From Crocinitomicaceae bacterium (GTDB taxonomy: Bacteria > Bacteroidota > Bacteroidia > Flavobacteriales_D > Crocinitomicaceae): a stretch of 64,000 nucleotides of DNA. The notes beneath the pieces were generated by a model. That model saw nothing but the letters and a program-made list of their open reading frames with translations. It did not search any database and was not told the DNA's origin. The position numbers and the translations under genes were made by a program. The DNA is taken from assembly GCA_016709005.1 (NCBI GenBank), contig JADJEU010000003.1, forward strand, positions 124,001 through 188,000, written 5' to 3'. Below, in pieces: positions 46,831 through 55,994 of this stretch (its first letter is position 1; each line of letters starts with the position of its first letter).

Positions 46831-47331
46831 ATGAAACGTATTTCCACGATCCTCTTTTTTGCCATTTCCTCGATGGTACTTTTGTCGCTCACGTCAGACG
46901 CTAAATATATTTTGCGGATTGATATTAAGGTGATGGATGAAGAAACAGAGAAAGGATTGTCCGGTGCAAAAATTGAAGTTTACGCCGATGAAAAACTGGT
47001 TCATGAAGCAACTTCAGATCTGAGCGGTGTGATTCCGAAATTTGAAATTCCGCTTCACAAAATTTACAAAGTTTATATCAAGAAAGAGGCTTACGTAACC
47101 AAGCTGGTTCAGATAGACGCAACAACTGATCACGTAAAAAACATTCTGATGCTAAACGTTCTACGCATGGAGCCAACGCTCTTTAAAGTTGAACCCGGAG
47201 TTGATTTAAGTTTTCTCGATACCATGGCTCTGGTGAAATACAAATTCGATCGTAATGGCATTATGGAATTCGATCAAAAATATACTGCTACGGTACTTGA
47301 TAAGGTCAATGCTGTGAGGGAGAAGAGATAG
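46831..47331 (+). CDS. exported hypothetical protein with one beta-sandwich domain
   Basis: About 166 residues from the ATG at 46831, where a signal peptide begins (KRISTILFFAISSMVLLSL); an in-frame ATG 60 bases upstream is less likely. The mature part resembles a carboxypeptidase-regulatory-like or Ig-type sandwich: IDIKVMDEETEKGLSGAKIE, KLVHEATSDLSGVIPKFEIP, YKVYIKKEAYVTKLVQID. No catalytic residues are visible. A hairpin (gccccgtttagg / cctaaaggggc) follows the stop at 47348. Confidence 0.75.
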   Translation: MKRISTILFFAISSMVLLSLTSDAKYILRIDIKVMDEETEKGLSGAKIEVYADEKLVHEATSDLSGVIPKFEIPLHKIYKVYIKKEAYVTKLVQIDATTDHVKNILMLNVLRMEPTLFKVEPGVDLSFLDTMALVKYKFDRNGIMEFDQKYTATVLDKVNAVREKR

Positions 47332-47395
47332 TGCGCTTAAATCTTTTGCCCCGTTTAGGTTCCCTAAAGGGGCGATTTAATTATCACGTTTTGGA

Positions 47396-47560
47396 AATAT
47401 CAAACGAATATTTTCCGGTCACCTCCTAAAATAACCAAAACCGTCTTTCTCTCAGTAAGGGATTTTGGGAAACGGGCTAAAATTATATCTAAACAATTCC
47501 TAGAAAACCAAAACCGTCGTCCTCCCTTTAGGGGCTTGGGGGAAATAAGAGGGGGGTACA
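47396..47560 (+). repeat. two degenerate copies of the CCCTTTAGGGGC repeat upstream of the DUF559 gene
   Basis: Two words related to the downstream array occur: ctaaaataaccaaaaccgtc, and tagaaaaccaaaaccgtcg followed by tcctccctttaggggcttgg. The second is as close to the consensus as copies in the downstream array, so the nuclease gene is flanked on both sides by the same repeat in the same orientation. Confidence 0.7.
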
Positions 47561-47615
47561 CTACCATTTTTTTTACTACCGGTATTTCCAAGTTCAGGAA
47601 AAAAATTAATTTCGT

Positions 47616-48023
47616 TTGAAAAATTTTGAGGAGATGGCAAAGCAGGAGATGTTTAAAGGAGCAAGTTCTATTATATTTAAAAGAGCAGAACAGCTTAGAG
47701 AGAGAATGACAGAAGCGGAATGTCTTCTATGGGAGGAGCTTAGAAATAAAAAATTTCCGGTAAAATTCAGACGACAGCATCCTCTCGGGAAATACATTGC
47801 AGATTTTTATTCTCACAAATTAAAACTTGTGATTGAGTTGGATGGTAATATTCATTTAAAACCAGAAGTGAATGCCTGCGATAAAATCAGAGAAGATGTG
47901 ATAAGATCTTTTGGATTAACGGTCATTCGGTTTACAAACGAAGAAGTAATTTACAACATGGAAGTTGTGCTTTCAAAAATTAGTACGTTGGTAGATGATT
48001 TTTTGTCAAATAAAAAAGACTAA
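47616..48023 (+). CDS. DUF559 endonuclease-like protein
   Basis: Protein of 135 residues if the TTG at 47616 is used, which matches related proteins that start MKNFExM; an ATG at 47634 is the alternative. The restriction-endonuclease-like (Vsr-type) fold shows RERMTEAECLLWEELRNKK, FPVKFRRQHPLGKYIADFYS, the catalytic-type KLVIELDGNIH and LTVIRFTNEEV. Length is normal and the motifs are intact. The biological role of DUF559 proteins is not established. It is flanked upstream and downstream by copies of one ~70-bp repeat, a setting worth attention. Confidence 0.85.
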   Translation: MKNFEEMAKQEMFKGASSIIFKRAEQLRERMTEAECLLWEELRNKKFPVKFRRQHPLGKYIADFYSHKLKLVIELDGNIHLKPEVNACDKIREDVIRSFGLTVIRFTNEEVIYNMEVVLSKISTLVDDFLSNKKD

Positions 48024-48033
48024 AAAAGCACTC

Positions 48034-48380
48034 AGCACAATTTCTAAAAAAACCGAAACGCGTCGTCCTCCCTTTAGGGGCTTGGGGGGCGATAGAGCAC
48101 CCTTCAGCACAATTTCTTAAAAACCGAAACGCGTCGTCCTCCCTTTAGGGGCTTGGGGGAGATAGAGCACCCCTCAGCACAATTTCTAAAAAAACCAAAA
48201 TCCGTCGTCCTCCCTTTAGGGGCTTGGGGGAAATGGAGTACCTGTTAGCACAATCTCAAAAAAACCGCAACTATTTGTCTTCCCTTTAGGGGCTTGGGGG
48301 AAATGGAGTACCCGTTAGCACAATTTCTAAAAAAAACCAAAATCCGTCATCCTCCCTCTAGGGGCTTGGGGGGGGGGCGA
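48034..48380 (+). repeat. tandem array of five ~70-bp repeats
   Basis: Units start at 48034, 48106, 48176, 48247 and 48317 (spacing 70-72). Each has agcacaatttctaaaaaaac, then a CG-rich word (cgaaacgcgtcgtcctc or variants), then ccctttaggggcttggggg, then gatagagcaccc or aatggagtaccc. Units differ by point changes and by G-run length, and the last unit has a run of nine Gs. It fills the space between the DUF559 gene and the end of rnz. Confidence 0.85.
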
Positions 48381-48382
48381 TA

Positions 48383-49291
48383 CTAGGCATCAAACTCATC
48401 CCCATCCTCTACACAAACTACATTTTCAAAAATGGGTTTTGCTTCGTCCAATAATTCCCTGGTCGATCCAAAACGGGCAGAAAAATGTCCCAGTAGTAAT
48501 TTAGAAACATTACCTTTTTTTGCGATTTCTGCGGCTTGTTTTGCCGTTGAATGATGCGTTGCTTTTGCTCTGTCTAGTTGCTTTTCAGTAAAGGTTGCTT
48601 CGTGATAAAGTAGATCAGAATCTTCAACCCATTCCGCTATTTTTTCATAATATTTTGTATCGGTACAAAAAGCATACTGAAATAATTTTGCCGGGGGTAA
48701 AGTGAGTTCAGCGTTCGGAATTATTTTACCATTACGTTCAAGATCGGCGCCATTTTTTATAGCCCAAATTTCAGCACGGCTGATGTCGTATTGTTCGATT
48801 TTAGCGGCATCAATATTTTGCTCTTTTGGTTTTTCTCTGAAAATAAAACCGTAACACTCAATGCGGTGTTTCATAGGAATGGAGTACACTTCCAGCAAGC
48901 GGTCTTCAAAAATTAATTTTTTGGATTTGCCTTCAAGGTGAATAAACTCCAGATCAAAATCAAGTTTAACTTTTGTGATTTCAAATTGTGTTTGAATTAT
49001 CTTTTCAAGATCAGCCGGACAAAAAATAATCAATTTAAGGGTTCGGCCCAAAAGATTCATGGATGCTAATAATCCAAAAATTCCGAGAAAATGATCTCCG
49101 TGTAAATGCGAAATGAAAATGTATTGCAGTCGCTGAAAACGAATTTTGTACTTGCGCAGCTGAAGTTGTGTTCCCTCACCGCAATCAATCAGAATGCGGC
49201 GTTCGTTAAAATTGAGATACTGCGATGTAACTCCGCGCTGAAGCGTTGGAACGGCAGATCCGGAACCGACAATAATGAGTTTGAATGGCAA
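48383..49291 (-). CDS. rnz: ribonuclease Z
   Basis: Metallo-beta-lactamase-fold tRNA 3' processing endonuclease of 302 residues. The zinc motif is ISHLHGDHFLGI, with further ligands in FCTDTKYYEKI, LLYHEATF, KATHHSTAKQAAEIA and LLLGHFSARF. The N-terminus is MPFKLIIVGSGSAVPTL. It removes 3' trailers from tRNA precursors; both tRNAs in this window lack an encoded CCA, so they would be substrates. A 22-base gap separates it from the upstream exported protein gene. Confidence 0.95.
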   Translation of the reverse strand: MPFKLIIVGSGSAVPTLQRGVTSQYLNFNERRILIDCGEGTQLQLRKYKIRFQRLQYIFISHLHGDHFLGIFGLLASMNLLGRTLKLIIFCPADLEKIIQTQFEITKVKLDFDLEFIHLEGKSKKLIFEDRLLEVYSIPMKHRIECYGFIFREKPKEQNIDAAKIEQYDISRAEIWAIKNGADLERNGKIIPNAELTLPPAKLFQYAFCTDTKYYEKIAEWVEDSDLLYHEATFTEKQLDRAKATHHSTAKQAAEIAKKGNVSKLLLGHFSARFGSTRELLDEAKPIFENVVCVEDGDEFDA

Positions 49292-49313
49292 ACCTTGGTT
49301 GTTAAGTAGACTG

Positions 49314-50012
49314 TTATTTTTTCTTCTTTTTTTCTTTCTTTGGCTTGCTGGTCTCTACCGGAGTAGTGGTTTCTGTCGTGCCGTTTGTGGTAGAAGAATC
49401 TGTTCTGATTGTATCGGCCGGTTTTACTTCTTGTATTCCGCTATCTACTTTTTTTTTATCTGGCGTAGTAGTCTTTACATCCTTTTTGTAAAGGATCTGT
49501 GTGTTTTCATCTTTCTTGCCAATCGCACTGTTTACGGTTGCGGCAGTGACACGGTAAGAATTATCCAACGTGACAATGTGTTCATAATAAACCGTAATGC
49601 CATCAATCGTTTGAATGTTTGACCAGAAATGTACGATATAACTGTCTGCTCGCAAAACATAATTGTCTGCGTCTGTTTGTGCTTTTGTGTACGCGTCTTT
49701 TAATGTTTGCAATTCTTTCTGATAAGCTTCTTCAGTACCCTTATAACGACCGGCTGCTTTGTCTGCTTCCAAATCGGTAACACGCTCTTTATAAGCGCGT
49801 GAACGCATTACGGCGATGTAATATCCTTCAGAATATTCAGCTCTGAAATGTTCGAATTTATACTCGGAGTGTTTGTAGAAAACAGAATCAGCCCATTGCA
49901 CAACAGCACGCTCTACTTTTATTTTGTCTTGTGATGAATCAATTTCATCATCTTGCGCTACGGCAAAAAATGCTGATCCAAAGAAGAGTGGCAGGAGTAA
50001 AAAAGTTCTCAT
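49314..50012 (-). CDS. exported protein with Lys-rich tail
   Basis: Protein of 232 residues with a signal peptide ending FFAVAQ. The middle is helical and charged (KIKVERAVVQWADSVFYKHS; EAYQKELQTLKDAYTKAQTD), followed by a beta-rich stretch (YIVHFWSNIQTIDGITVYY) and a Thr/Lys-rich low-complexity C-terminus ending in KKEKKKKK. No catalytic motif is visible. It lies between rnz and a lipoprotein gene on the same strand with gaps of 22 and 6 bases and is probably part of an operon with them. Confidence 0.75.
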   Translation of the reverse strand: MRTFLLLPLFFGSAFFAVAQDDEIDSSQDKIKVERAVVQWADSVFYKHSEYKFEHFRAEYSEGYYIAVMRSRAYKERVTDLEADKAAGRYKGTEEAYQKELQTLKDAYTKAQTDADNYVLRADSYIVHFWSNIQTIDGITVYYEHIVTLDNSYRVTAATVNSAIGKKDENTQILYKKDVKTTTPDKKKVDSGIQEVKPADTIRTDSSTTNGTTETTTPVETSKPKKEKKKKK

Positions 50013-50018
50013 CGTATT

Positions 50019-50966
50019 CTATTTAAAATAATGGTCAAAAGGTGATTCTAAAAATGAACTGGATATAATCTCGTAATACGCTGACAAATCAATTTGAATT
50101 GCCTGAATCACGGTAGAGTCCGTTTTTGTTTGACTAAATTTATGAAAAATATAATAGCCGGTGATTTTACCTTCATAACTTTTTTCGTAAAGTGGCGAGA
50201 AAGCAAGCGGAAGATAGCTGTTTGAGAAGTCTGGTGATTCCGCTATTCGTTCGCTGGCTATCCACTTGACAAACTCACCAGGATCAAATTGTTTTTTTTC
50301 AAGTACGAAACTCGTTGCCTTAAGAGCATGATAAAGAAATTCTGATTTAGCGGCAATGGTTGTAAGTTCCTTTTGGCGACGTTTAAAAAAACTGTAAAAA
50401 CGATTACTTAATCTACGCGCCTCAAGGACATCTTCGCTCGCAAACACAGTATATTCATACATGTAGTAATTGAGGCTTAACTCATAAGATGCTGGAATAG
50501 TAAGAATAATTTTCGGCTGAAAATCCATTATCCCAAACGTATCGTTCAGTATAAAATTTGTTTCTAAAACAGTCAACGTTTCATCCGGGTTGCGAAGAGT
50601 ATAAAAATGCTCGACATGTGCCGTACGCTGAATATTATTTTCTTCAATGAAAGTTCGTTTTGCGGCTATGATTGAATCGGTATCCGGACCATCTAAGAAA
50701 CCTTCGGCTTTGTTTTTTTCGATTTCTTCCAGCACAACAATTTCTTGTGGCACGTGAATTTCTGCCTGCGTGAAATTATAGGAAGTGTAAGTGAGATTTC
50801 CACTCTTCGAACGCACATAGCTGTCAATGGAGCGTTCACATTCTTTTTGCAGGGAAATTGGCGCAGGAGGCTCTTCCACTAAAAAAGAATCAGCAATATA
50901 ACAACTCTGAAAAAGCAAGATTGCTCCTACAGCTGGTAAAATCAATTGGAATATCTGGGTTTTCAT
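50019..50966 (-). CDS. lipoprotein of unknown function
   Basis: Protein of 315 residues with a lipobox in LLFQSCYIADSF (Cys22). The mature part mixes helix and sheet (NLTYTSYNFTQAEIHVPQEI; FILNDTFGIMDFQPKIILTI; YYIFHKFSQTKTDSTVIQAI), somewhat like DUF4163/DUF3298-type extracellular modules, but the match is uncertain. It ends six bases before the exported-protein gene, so the pair is co-transcribed. Confidence 0.72.
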   Translation of the reverse strand: MKTQIFQLILPAVGAILLFQSCYIADSFLVEEPPAPISLQKECERSIDSYVRSKSGNLTYTSYNFTQAEIHVPQEIVVLEEIEKNKAEGFLDGPDTDSIIAAKRTFIEENNIQRTAHVEHFYTLRNPDETLTVLETNFILNDTFGIMDFQPKIILTIPASYELSLNYYMYEYTVFASEDVLEARRLSNRFYSFFKRRQKELTTIAAKSEFLYHALKATSFVLEKKQFDPGEFVKWIASERIAESPDFSNSYLPLAFSPLYEKSYEGKITGYYIFHKFSQTKTDSTVIQAIQIDLSAYYEIISSSFLESPFDHYFK

Positions 50967-51011
50967 TACATCATCAGCAACAAAAACCGTACCTCAATGT
51001 TGTTTAGAAGA

Positions 51012-52130
51012 TTAGCGGATCATTACCGGCATAACAAGCATCAAAATCTGCTCGTTTTCGTTTTCATTTCCGCTTGGCAATAAAATTCCCGCTTTGTTTG
51101 GCTCGCTCATTTCCAGAATCACTTCTGTAGTTCCAATATGCGACAACATTTCCATAAGGAATTTAGAGTTGAATCCAATTTCCATATCGTCTCCGCTATA
51201 ACTACAAGTCAAACGCTCTTTAGCCTCGTTTGAAAAGTCAAGATCTTCTGCTGATATTGTTAACTCACTACCGGCGACTTTAATTTTTACCTGATGTGTT
51301 GTCTTATTTGAGAAGATAGAAACACGTTTAATGGAATTCAAAAATGAAACACGGTCAACGGTCAACACATTTGGATTCTCTTTTGGAATAACTGCTTCGT
51401 AGTTGGGATATTTTCCATCAATCAAACGGCAGGTTAATTCAATGGTTCCGAATTTAAATTGTGCCGTTGATTCGTTATAAGACAACTCAACTTCATCAGC
51501 AGCAGACACGTTTGATTTTAATAAACCAAGTGGCTTTTTAGGAAGAATAAAATCTGAATTTTTTGTAGCAGTAGCATCGGTGCGTGTATAGCGAACCAGT
51601 TTGTGCGCATCTGTAGCAACAAAGATTAATTTTTCAGGCGAAAACTGACAGAACACACCGCTCATAACCGGGCGTAACTCATCGTTTCCGGTAGCAAAAG
51701 ACGTTTTGTCAATGGCTTGTGCAATGACATCACCTTTTACTTTAATGGCATTTGCACCTTTTAATTCTGGCGATTTTGGAAAATCTGCCGCATTCTGTCC
51801 TACTAGTTTGTATTTACCATAATCAGATGCAATCTCAATTCCAAATGTCGCAGGATCAATAGTAAATACAAGCGGTTGATCTGAAAAGTTTTTCAACGTA
51901 TCCAAAAGAAGTTTTGCAGGAATGGCAATCTTTCCATCTTCTTTTCCTTCATCAGGTTTTACCGTAGTTTTCATGGTGTTTTCCAAGTCTGATGCAGAAA
52001 TGGTGAGTTCTCCTTTTGCTAATTCAAAAAGGAAATTGTCCAGAATTGGCAACGAATTGCTGCTATTCAGAACTCCACTGATGCTTTGAAGATTTTTTAA
52101 CAGTACAGAACTGGAAATGATGAAGTTCAT
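51012..52130 (-). CDS. dnaN: DNA polymerase III beta subunit (sliding clamp)
   Basis: Protein of 372 residues with three clamp repeats. Recognisable segments are MNFIISSSVLLKNLQSISGV, the second-domain region FVATDAHKLVRYTR and the conserved C-terminal MLVMPVMIR. The clamp tethers DNA polymerase to DNA. No dnaA or recF lies beside it, so it is not in an origin-proximal dnaA-dnaN layout. A -7 box (TATATTTG) lies 32 bases before the start. Confidence 0.97.
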   Translation of the reverse strand: MNFIISSSVLLKNLQSISGVLNSSNSLPILDNFLFELAKGELTISASDLENTMKTTVKPDEGKEDGKIAIPAKLLLDTLKNFSDQPLVFTIDPATFGIEIASDYGKYKLVGQNAADFPKSPELKGANAIKVKGDVIAQAIDKTSFATGNDELRPVMSGVFCQFSPEKLIFVATDAHKLVRYTRTDATATKNSDFILPKKPLGLLKSNVSAADEVELSYNESTAQFKFGTIELTCRLIDGKYPNYEAVIPKENPNVLTVDRVSFLNSIKRVSIFSNKTTHQVKIKVAGSELTISAEDLDFSNEAKERLTCSYSGDDMEIGFNSKFLMEMLSHIGTTEVILEMSEPNKAGILLPSGNENENEQILMLVMPVMIR

Positions 52131-52161
52131 AAGTTGATTTTTTATATTTTTTTTGAAGAGA

Positions 52162-52169
52162 CAAATATA
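52162..52169 (-). promoter_or_regulatory. -7 promoter box of dnaN
   Basis: TATATTTG on the minus strand, an exact TAnnTTTG match, 32 bases before the dnaN ATG. No convincing -33 element was found. Confidence 0.55.
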
Positions 52170-52368
52170 GGTTGAATGCCCGCGTTACTTTTTGCCTGCC
52201 GTTCATTTTTATTAACAGTGATTTTGGTGCTGTTTGTAAGGCGACTTCTCTTTGTTTCAGCCGATTTAGGTTGTTATTCCTTTGATCTGAATCGCCAACT
52301 GTTAAAAACCTTTTTCCGGCTACGAAAAAAAAACAGTACTTTCAGCACAAACCCAAGCGCAGAGTTTC

Positions 52369-54363
52369 ATGAAGAAAATTCTGATCTTCTTATTTATACT
52401 GATTTCAGCTGGTGCCTCTGCTCAGATTCACAAAGGCATTCGCGAACTCCAACCTTATTCAGATCAGATCGACAAGCTGAATGAGCAGTTACGCAGTGAT
52501 CCCAGACATTTTCCTGAAGGATATCAGAAATTAATGGCCGTTTCATATGCTCATCGCGACAGCGCGCTGCTTAGTTTTTTATATGTGCTTCAAGGATCCT
52601 ATCATTTTTATCTCAGCAGAAAGGACAGCGCCATTTATTATTTTGAGGAAGCAGCGAGCATTGCGCATCAGATAGGCAATTCACAAATTGAAATTACTGC
52701 TAATATCCGTCGTGTTTTTTGTGATGAGTATGAAAAATCGGCACTGGAGCTTTCACGCAGAATGTTCGAAAATTTTAAAAGTGCTTATCAGCAAAATGAC
52801 ACCATAAACATGATATACAGCCTGAACGGTCTGGGATTATTTTATGACCGTATGGACAGTACAGCAAAGGCATTGAATTGTCACAACTGGGCATTGACTT
52901 TATCACAGAGTAGCAACCTGTTGTTTGAAGAGTCATTTGTGTTGAATAACATTGGTTTGATGAAACTGGAAATGGGTTTAAGAGATTCAGCTTATGCAGA
53001 TTTTACAAAGGGTCTGGCAATCAGTCAACAATTAAAAAATGACCGGTTGGAATGTCACTTGCGTGAAAATTTGGGCTACTACTATTTGGAGTCTGACTCG
53101 ATTGAAGATGCGAGGGCTGAATTTTTATATGTTTTGCATTTGGGAACGGAACGTGGATTTATTGACATTGAATTAGCGTCACTCACCAATCTGGCTAGTC
53201 TGGAAGAGCGGCTTGGTAATTTTTCGAAATGCGACTCGCTTTACAAAAAATCGCTGGAGATTGCCAAAGCAGAACGTATGTTCCATGCTGTATCTCCTAT
53301 TTATTTGGGTCAGGTAAATCTTTATACCCAGATTGGAAAAACAAAAGAAGCACTTGCTCTGCTTGATTCAAGTTTGGTTTATGCTGAGTTTTCATCGCCA
53401 TTGAATATACGACTAGCTTATTTGAATTTGAAATCAGTTTTACTGGAAGAGCTTGGGCAAACAGCAGAGGCCTTTAAATTCTATAAAGAATATGTTGCAT
53501 TAGGTGATTCAGCTGAAGAAGTTTCAAACATTGCCAGCATTGCCGAAATGCAATTGCAATTTAATGATGAGAAAAAGGAGAAACAACAATTGCGTGAAAA
53601 AAGCAAACTGGAGGTTCAGCTCAAACAGCAGGAAATTGATTTGGCTAATTTCAGACAGCGTCTGTTTATTTTGATCAGTGTTTTTGTAGTGGTTCTTGCA
53701 GTGGTTCTTATCTACTATTACCGGCAGAAACAAAAACACGAACGTCAGTTTTCAAATACCGTCGTCAACAAACTGGAAGAAGAGCGCGGCAGAATTGCCC
53801 GAGATTTACATGATGGCGTAGGGCAGAGTTTAATAATTCTGAAAAACAAGGTGATTAAAAAATCAGATTACTCAGCCGAAACACAAGATCAGCTCAATGA
53901 TAATTTTAGTGAAATCATTGAAGAAATCAGAAGTATTTCACGTTCACTTATTCCACCAGAATTGAAGCGACTTGGTTTGCGCAAGGCAATCGATAACAGA
54001 TTGAACGAGGTGGCTAACGCAAGTTCTGTTTTTGTTTCGACAGAAATAATGGATTTGGATAAACTCAAAATTGAAGATCATCAAAGTTTGAGAATTTACA
54101 GAATCATTCAGGAACTTTCAACCAATACAATCAAACATTCAGAGGCTACTGCTATTAAATTGGAAGCGATTTATGAAGGGAAAGAACTAACGCTTATTTA
54201 TCAGGATAATGGCATTGGACTGGATCGAGACAAATGGAAGTCAGCAGATAATTCGGTTGGCTTGCGTAGTATTTTGCAAAGATTAAATTACCTTAACGGC
54301 TCAATTAAGATTGAGCGTCCTAAAAAGGGATTCAAAGTAATAATGAAACTTCAATTTGACTGA
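52369..54363 (+). CDS. TPR-sensor histidine kinase (HisKA_3/NarL partner type)
   Basis: Protein of 664 residues. A signal peptide (LIFLFILISAGASAQ) leads to TPR units (INMIYSLNGLGLFYDRMDST; SFVLNNIGLMKLEMGLRDSA), then a coiled coil, one transmembrane helix (about 428-448, LFILISVFVVVLAVVLIYYY), a HisKA_3 dimerisation domain with His481 (ARDLHDGVGQSL) and an HATPase domain (ELSTNTIKHSEATA; YQDNGIGLD; NSVGLRSILQRL). Stimulus unknown. The response regulator gene follows after two bases. Confidence 0.92.
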   Translation: MKKILIFLFILISAGASAQIHKGIRELQPYSDQIDKLNEQLRSDPRHFPEGYQKLMAVSYAHRDSALLSFLYVLQGSYHFYLSRKDSAIYYFEEAASIAHQIGNSQIEITANIRRVFCDEYEKSALELSRRMFENFKSAYQQNDTINMIYSLNGLGLFYDRMDSTAKALNCHNWALTLSQSSNLLFEESFVLNNIGLMKLEMGLRDSAYADFTKGLAISQQLKNDRLECHLRENLGYYYLESDSIEDARAEFLYVLHLGTERGFIDIELASLTNLASLEERLGNFSKCDSLYKKSLEIAKAERMFHAVSPIYLGQVNLYTQIGKTKEALALLDSSLVYAEFSSPLNIRLAYLNLKSVLLEELGQTAEAFKFYKEYVALGDSAEEVSNIASIAEMQLQFNDEKKEKQQLREKSKLEVQLKQQEIDLANFRQRLFILISVFVVVLAVVLIYYYRQKQKHERQFSNTVVNKLEEERGRIARDLHDGVGQSLIILKNKVIKKSDYSAETQDQLNDNFSEIIEEIRSISRSLIPPELKRLGLRKAIDNRLNEVANASSVFVSTEIMDLDKLKIEDHQSLRIYRIIQELSTNTIKHSEATAIKLEAIYEGKELTLIYQDNGIGLDRDKWKSADNSVGLRSILQRLNYLNGSIKIERPKKGFKVIMKLQFD

Positions 54364-54365
54364 TC

Positions 54366-55016
54366 ATGGCGTGTTTATTGATCGTAGATGATCATCCGAT
54401 ATTCAGAAAAGGCCTGGTTGCGCTCATTAAGGATGAGTTAAAAGATTGCAGTATTACAGAAGCTATTGATGGCGCAGAAGCAATAACGGCATTGGACAAA
54501 ATGCAGTTCGATGTTGTCATCCTGGACATTGATATGCCTGAAAAGTCTGGTATAGAAGTACTGGATTATATTCTTGCTAAAGGAATAAAAACGCGTCCGG
54601 TTATTTTAACCATGCACAACGATGAATTGTTTTTTAATGAGGCGTTTGACCGCGGTGCAAAAGGTTTTGTACTGAAAGAAGATTCCAGTCTGGAAATTAT
54701 TGACTGCCTTGAAAGTGTGCGCGCCAATGTGCCTTTTGTAAGTAAAAAACTGAAGCCGTTTTTAAATAACCGGCGCAATTTTTCACAAAAATTAGGGGAA
54801 ATAAAGGAAGCGCTTTCTTCCTTGACAAACGCTGAGTTGAGTACACTGAAACTTGTTTCTGAAAATAAAAGTTCTAAAGAAATTGCTGAGCTGCTTTTTG
54901 TCACTGAAAAATCAGTAGAAAATTACCACAACCGTATTTGCAAAAAATTAAATATAACTGGTGGCAGCAACACGTTATATAAATGGACGGTGAGTAACAG
55001 AGACCTCATTAAATAG
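54366..55016 (+). CDS. NarL/LuxR-family response regulator
   Basis: Protein of 216 residues. The receiver domain has the acidic pair VDDHP, phospho-acceptor Asp54 (VILDIDMPEKSG) and Lys in GFVLKEDSS. The LuxR helix-turn-helix (about 147-205) reads LTNAELSTLKLVSENKSSKE and LFVTEKSVENYHNRICKKL. It is the cognate partner of the TPR histidine kinase two bases upstream. Target genes are unknown. Confidence 0.92.
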   Translation: MACLLIVDDHPIFRKGLVALIKDELKDCSITEAIDGAEAITALDKMQFDVVILDIDMPEKSGIEVLDYILAKGIKTRPVILTMHNDELFFNEAFDRGAKGFVLKEDSSLEIIDCLESVRANVPFVSKKLKPFLNNRRNFSQKLGEIKEALSSLTNAELSTLKLVSENKSSKEIAELLFVTEKSVENYHNRICKKLNITGGSNTLYKWTVSNRDLIK

Positions 55017-55215
55017 TGTTTTTAAGGTTTTGGAGTGCCACCCCCTCAGTTCTGTTCCCTTAAAATCACTTTACCACCCACCCAATTATATTTAAGCAGG
55101 ATTTTTAGATAACTGCGATAGTTATGCTGCCTGAAGGTGTAAGTTCCCTTTGAGTTGTAATCGCAAAATGCTTTGGATCAAAGAAATTTGATTACGGCAA
55201 ACCCAAAACTTATGA

Positions 55216-55244
55216 AAGAGTGTTCGAAAGAACGCTCTTTTTTT
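55216..55244 (+). terminator. terminator between the two-component genes and the SH3 lipoprotein
   Basis: Hairpin AAGAGTGTTC / GAACGCTCTT with loop GAAA and a run of eight Ts. It lies about 200 bases after the response regulator and touches the stop codon of the convergent lipoprotein gene, so it may serve both. Confidence 0.8.
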
Positions 55245-55902
55245 ATGGACAAGTAGTGACAGGATTACCACAAACACAATCCTGATGCATCCAACCGCTT
55301 TTTGATTTTCCGGTTTCGGTTTTAAAATCAATCTCCACGTAATCATAGTAGAGTTGTTTTATTCTAATAGAAGATTCCATGGGAACATAACCCACCAATA
55401 ACGAATCTTCGGCGACAGGGTATTTATAAACGGGAGAACCTTTTTTAGTACACGCACGGTTTGATGCACCAACTACACTGCTATGAATCCATCCGGTAGT
55501 TTCAGTGATTTGAATTTCTTCTGAAAAACAAATGAGGTCTTTTATTTGAAACCACTCGTTATTCTGAGCAATGATGTGAAACATATAATCTTCACCCTGC
55601 GGAAGTTTTTGAATGATTTTTCCGTTGGGACTCTTGCGCATATTGGTTGGTCCCAAATCATCCGGATCATTGATATATGCGCGGACATCAAATGACTGAT
55701 TGAAGCCTGCCGGATTAAAAACATATTCTGCATCAATGTCTGCAATAGTATCTTTATTGACAGAATGATCGGGCTGGTTTTGAAGTGCGGAAGTTGAATC
55801 GCCTGATTCAATTGTGGTTTCTGATTGCGCGCTTTGCTGTGAATTATTTGTACAGGCTATTAAAGTAATGGAACTGATGAGAATTAAAAGAGCTTTGCGC
55901 AT
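55243..55902 (-). CDS. lipoprotein with SH3-like domains
   Basis: About 219 residues from the ATG at 55902, where a lipoprotein signal peptide starts (MRKALLILISSITLIAC, Cys17); a longer frame beginning at 55980 has an implausible hydrophilic prefix. After a Ser/Gln/Thr-rich spacer come two bacterial SH3-like units (PTNMRKSPNGKIIQKLPQGE; KKGSPVYKYPVAEDSLLVGY), each closed by a Trp-containing strand (TTGWIHSSVVG; KSGWMHQDCV). It may bind peptidoglycan or protein ligands. It is transcribed alone. Confidence 0.82.
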   Translation of the reverse strand: MRKALLILISSITLIACTNNSQQSAQSETTIESGDSTSALQNQPDHSVNKDTIADIDAEYVFNPAGFNQSFDVRAYINDPDDLGPTNMRKSPNGKIIQKLPQGEDYMFHIIAQNNEWFQIKDLICFSEEIQITETTGWIHSSVVGASNRACTKKGSPVYKYPVAEDSLLVGYVPMESSIRIKQLYYDYVEIDFKTETGKSKSGWMHQDCVCGNPVTTCP

Positions 55903-55994
55903 AATTTGATTTTGAATAAAGATAAATGAAATTGATTTGCATTTAAGATGAACATGCAACCCTTTTTGGAAATAATGCATCAGATAAAAAAATA

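Noticed and set aside
47348..47373. Terminator after the exported protein at 46831-47331
   Set aside because: The hairpin is good but no T-run follows on either strand; it may belong to the ccctttagggg repeat type.
48034..48380. CRISPR-like array
   Set aside because: The whole ~70-base unit is repeated; there are no unique spacers and no cas genes.
51012..52130. Replication origin next to dnaN
   Set aside because: No dnaA, recF or DnaA-box cluster was seen; the gap beyond dnaN is short and leads into a kinase gene.
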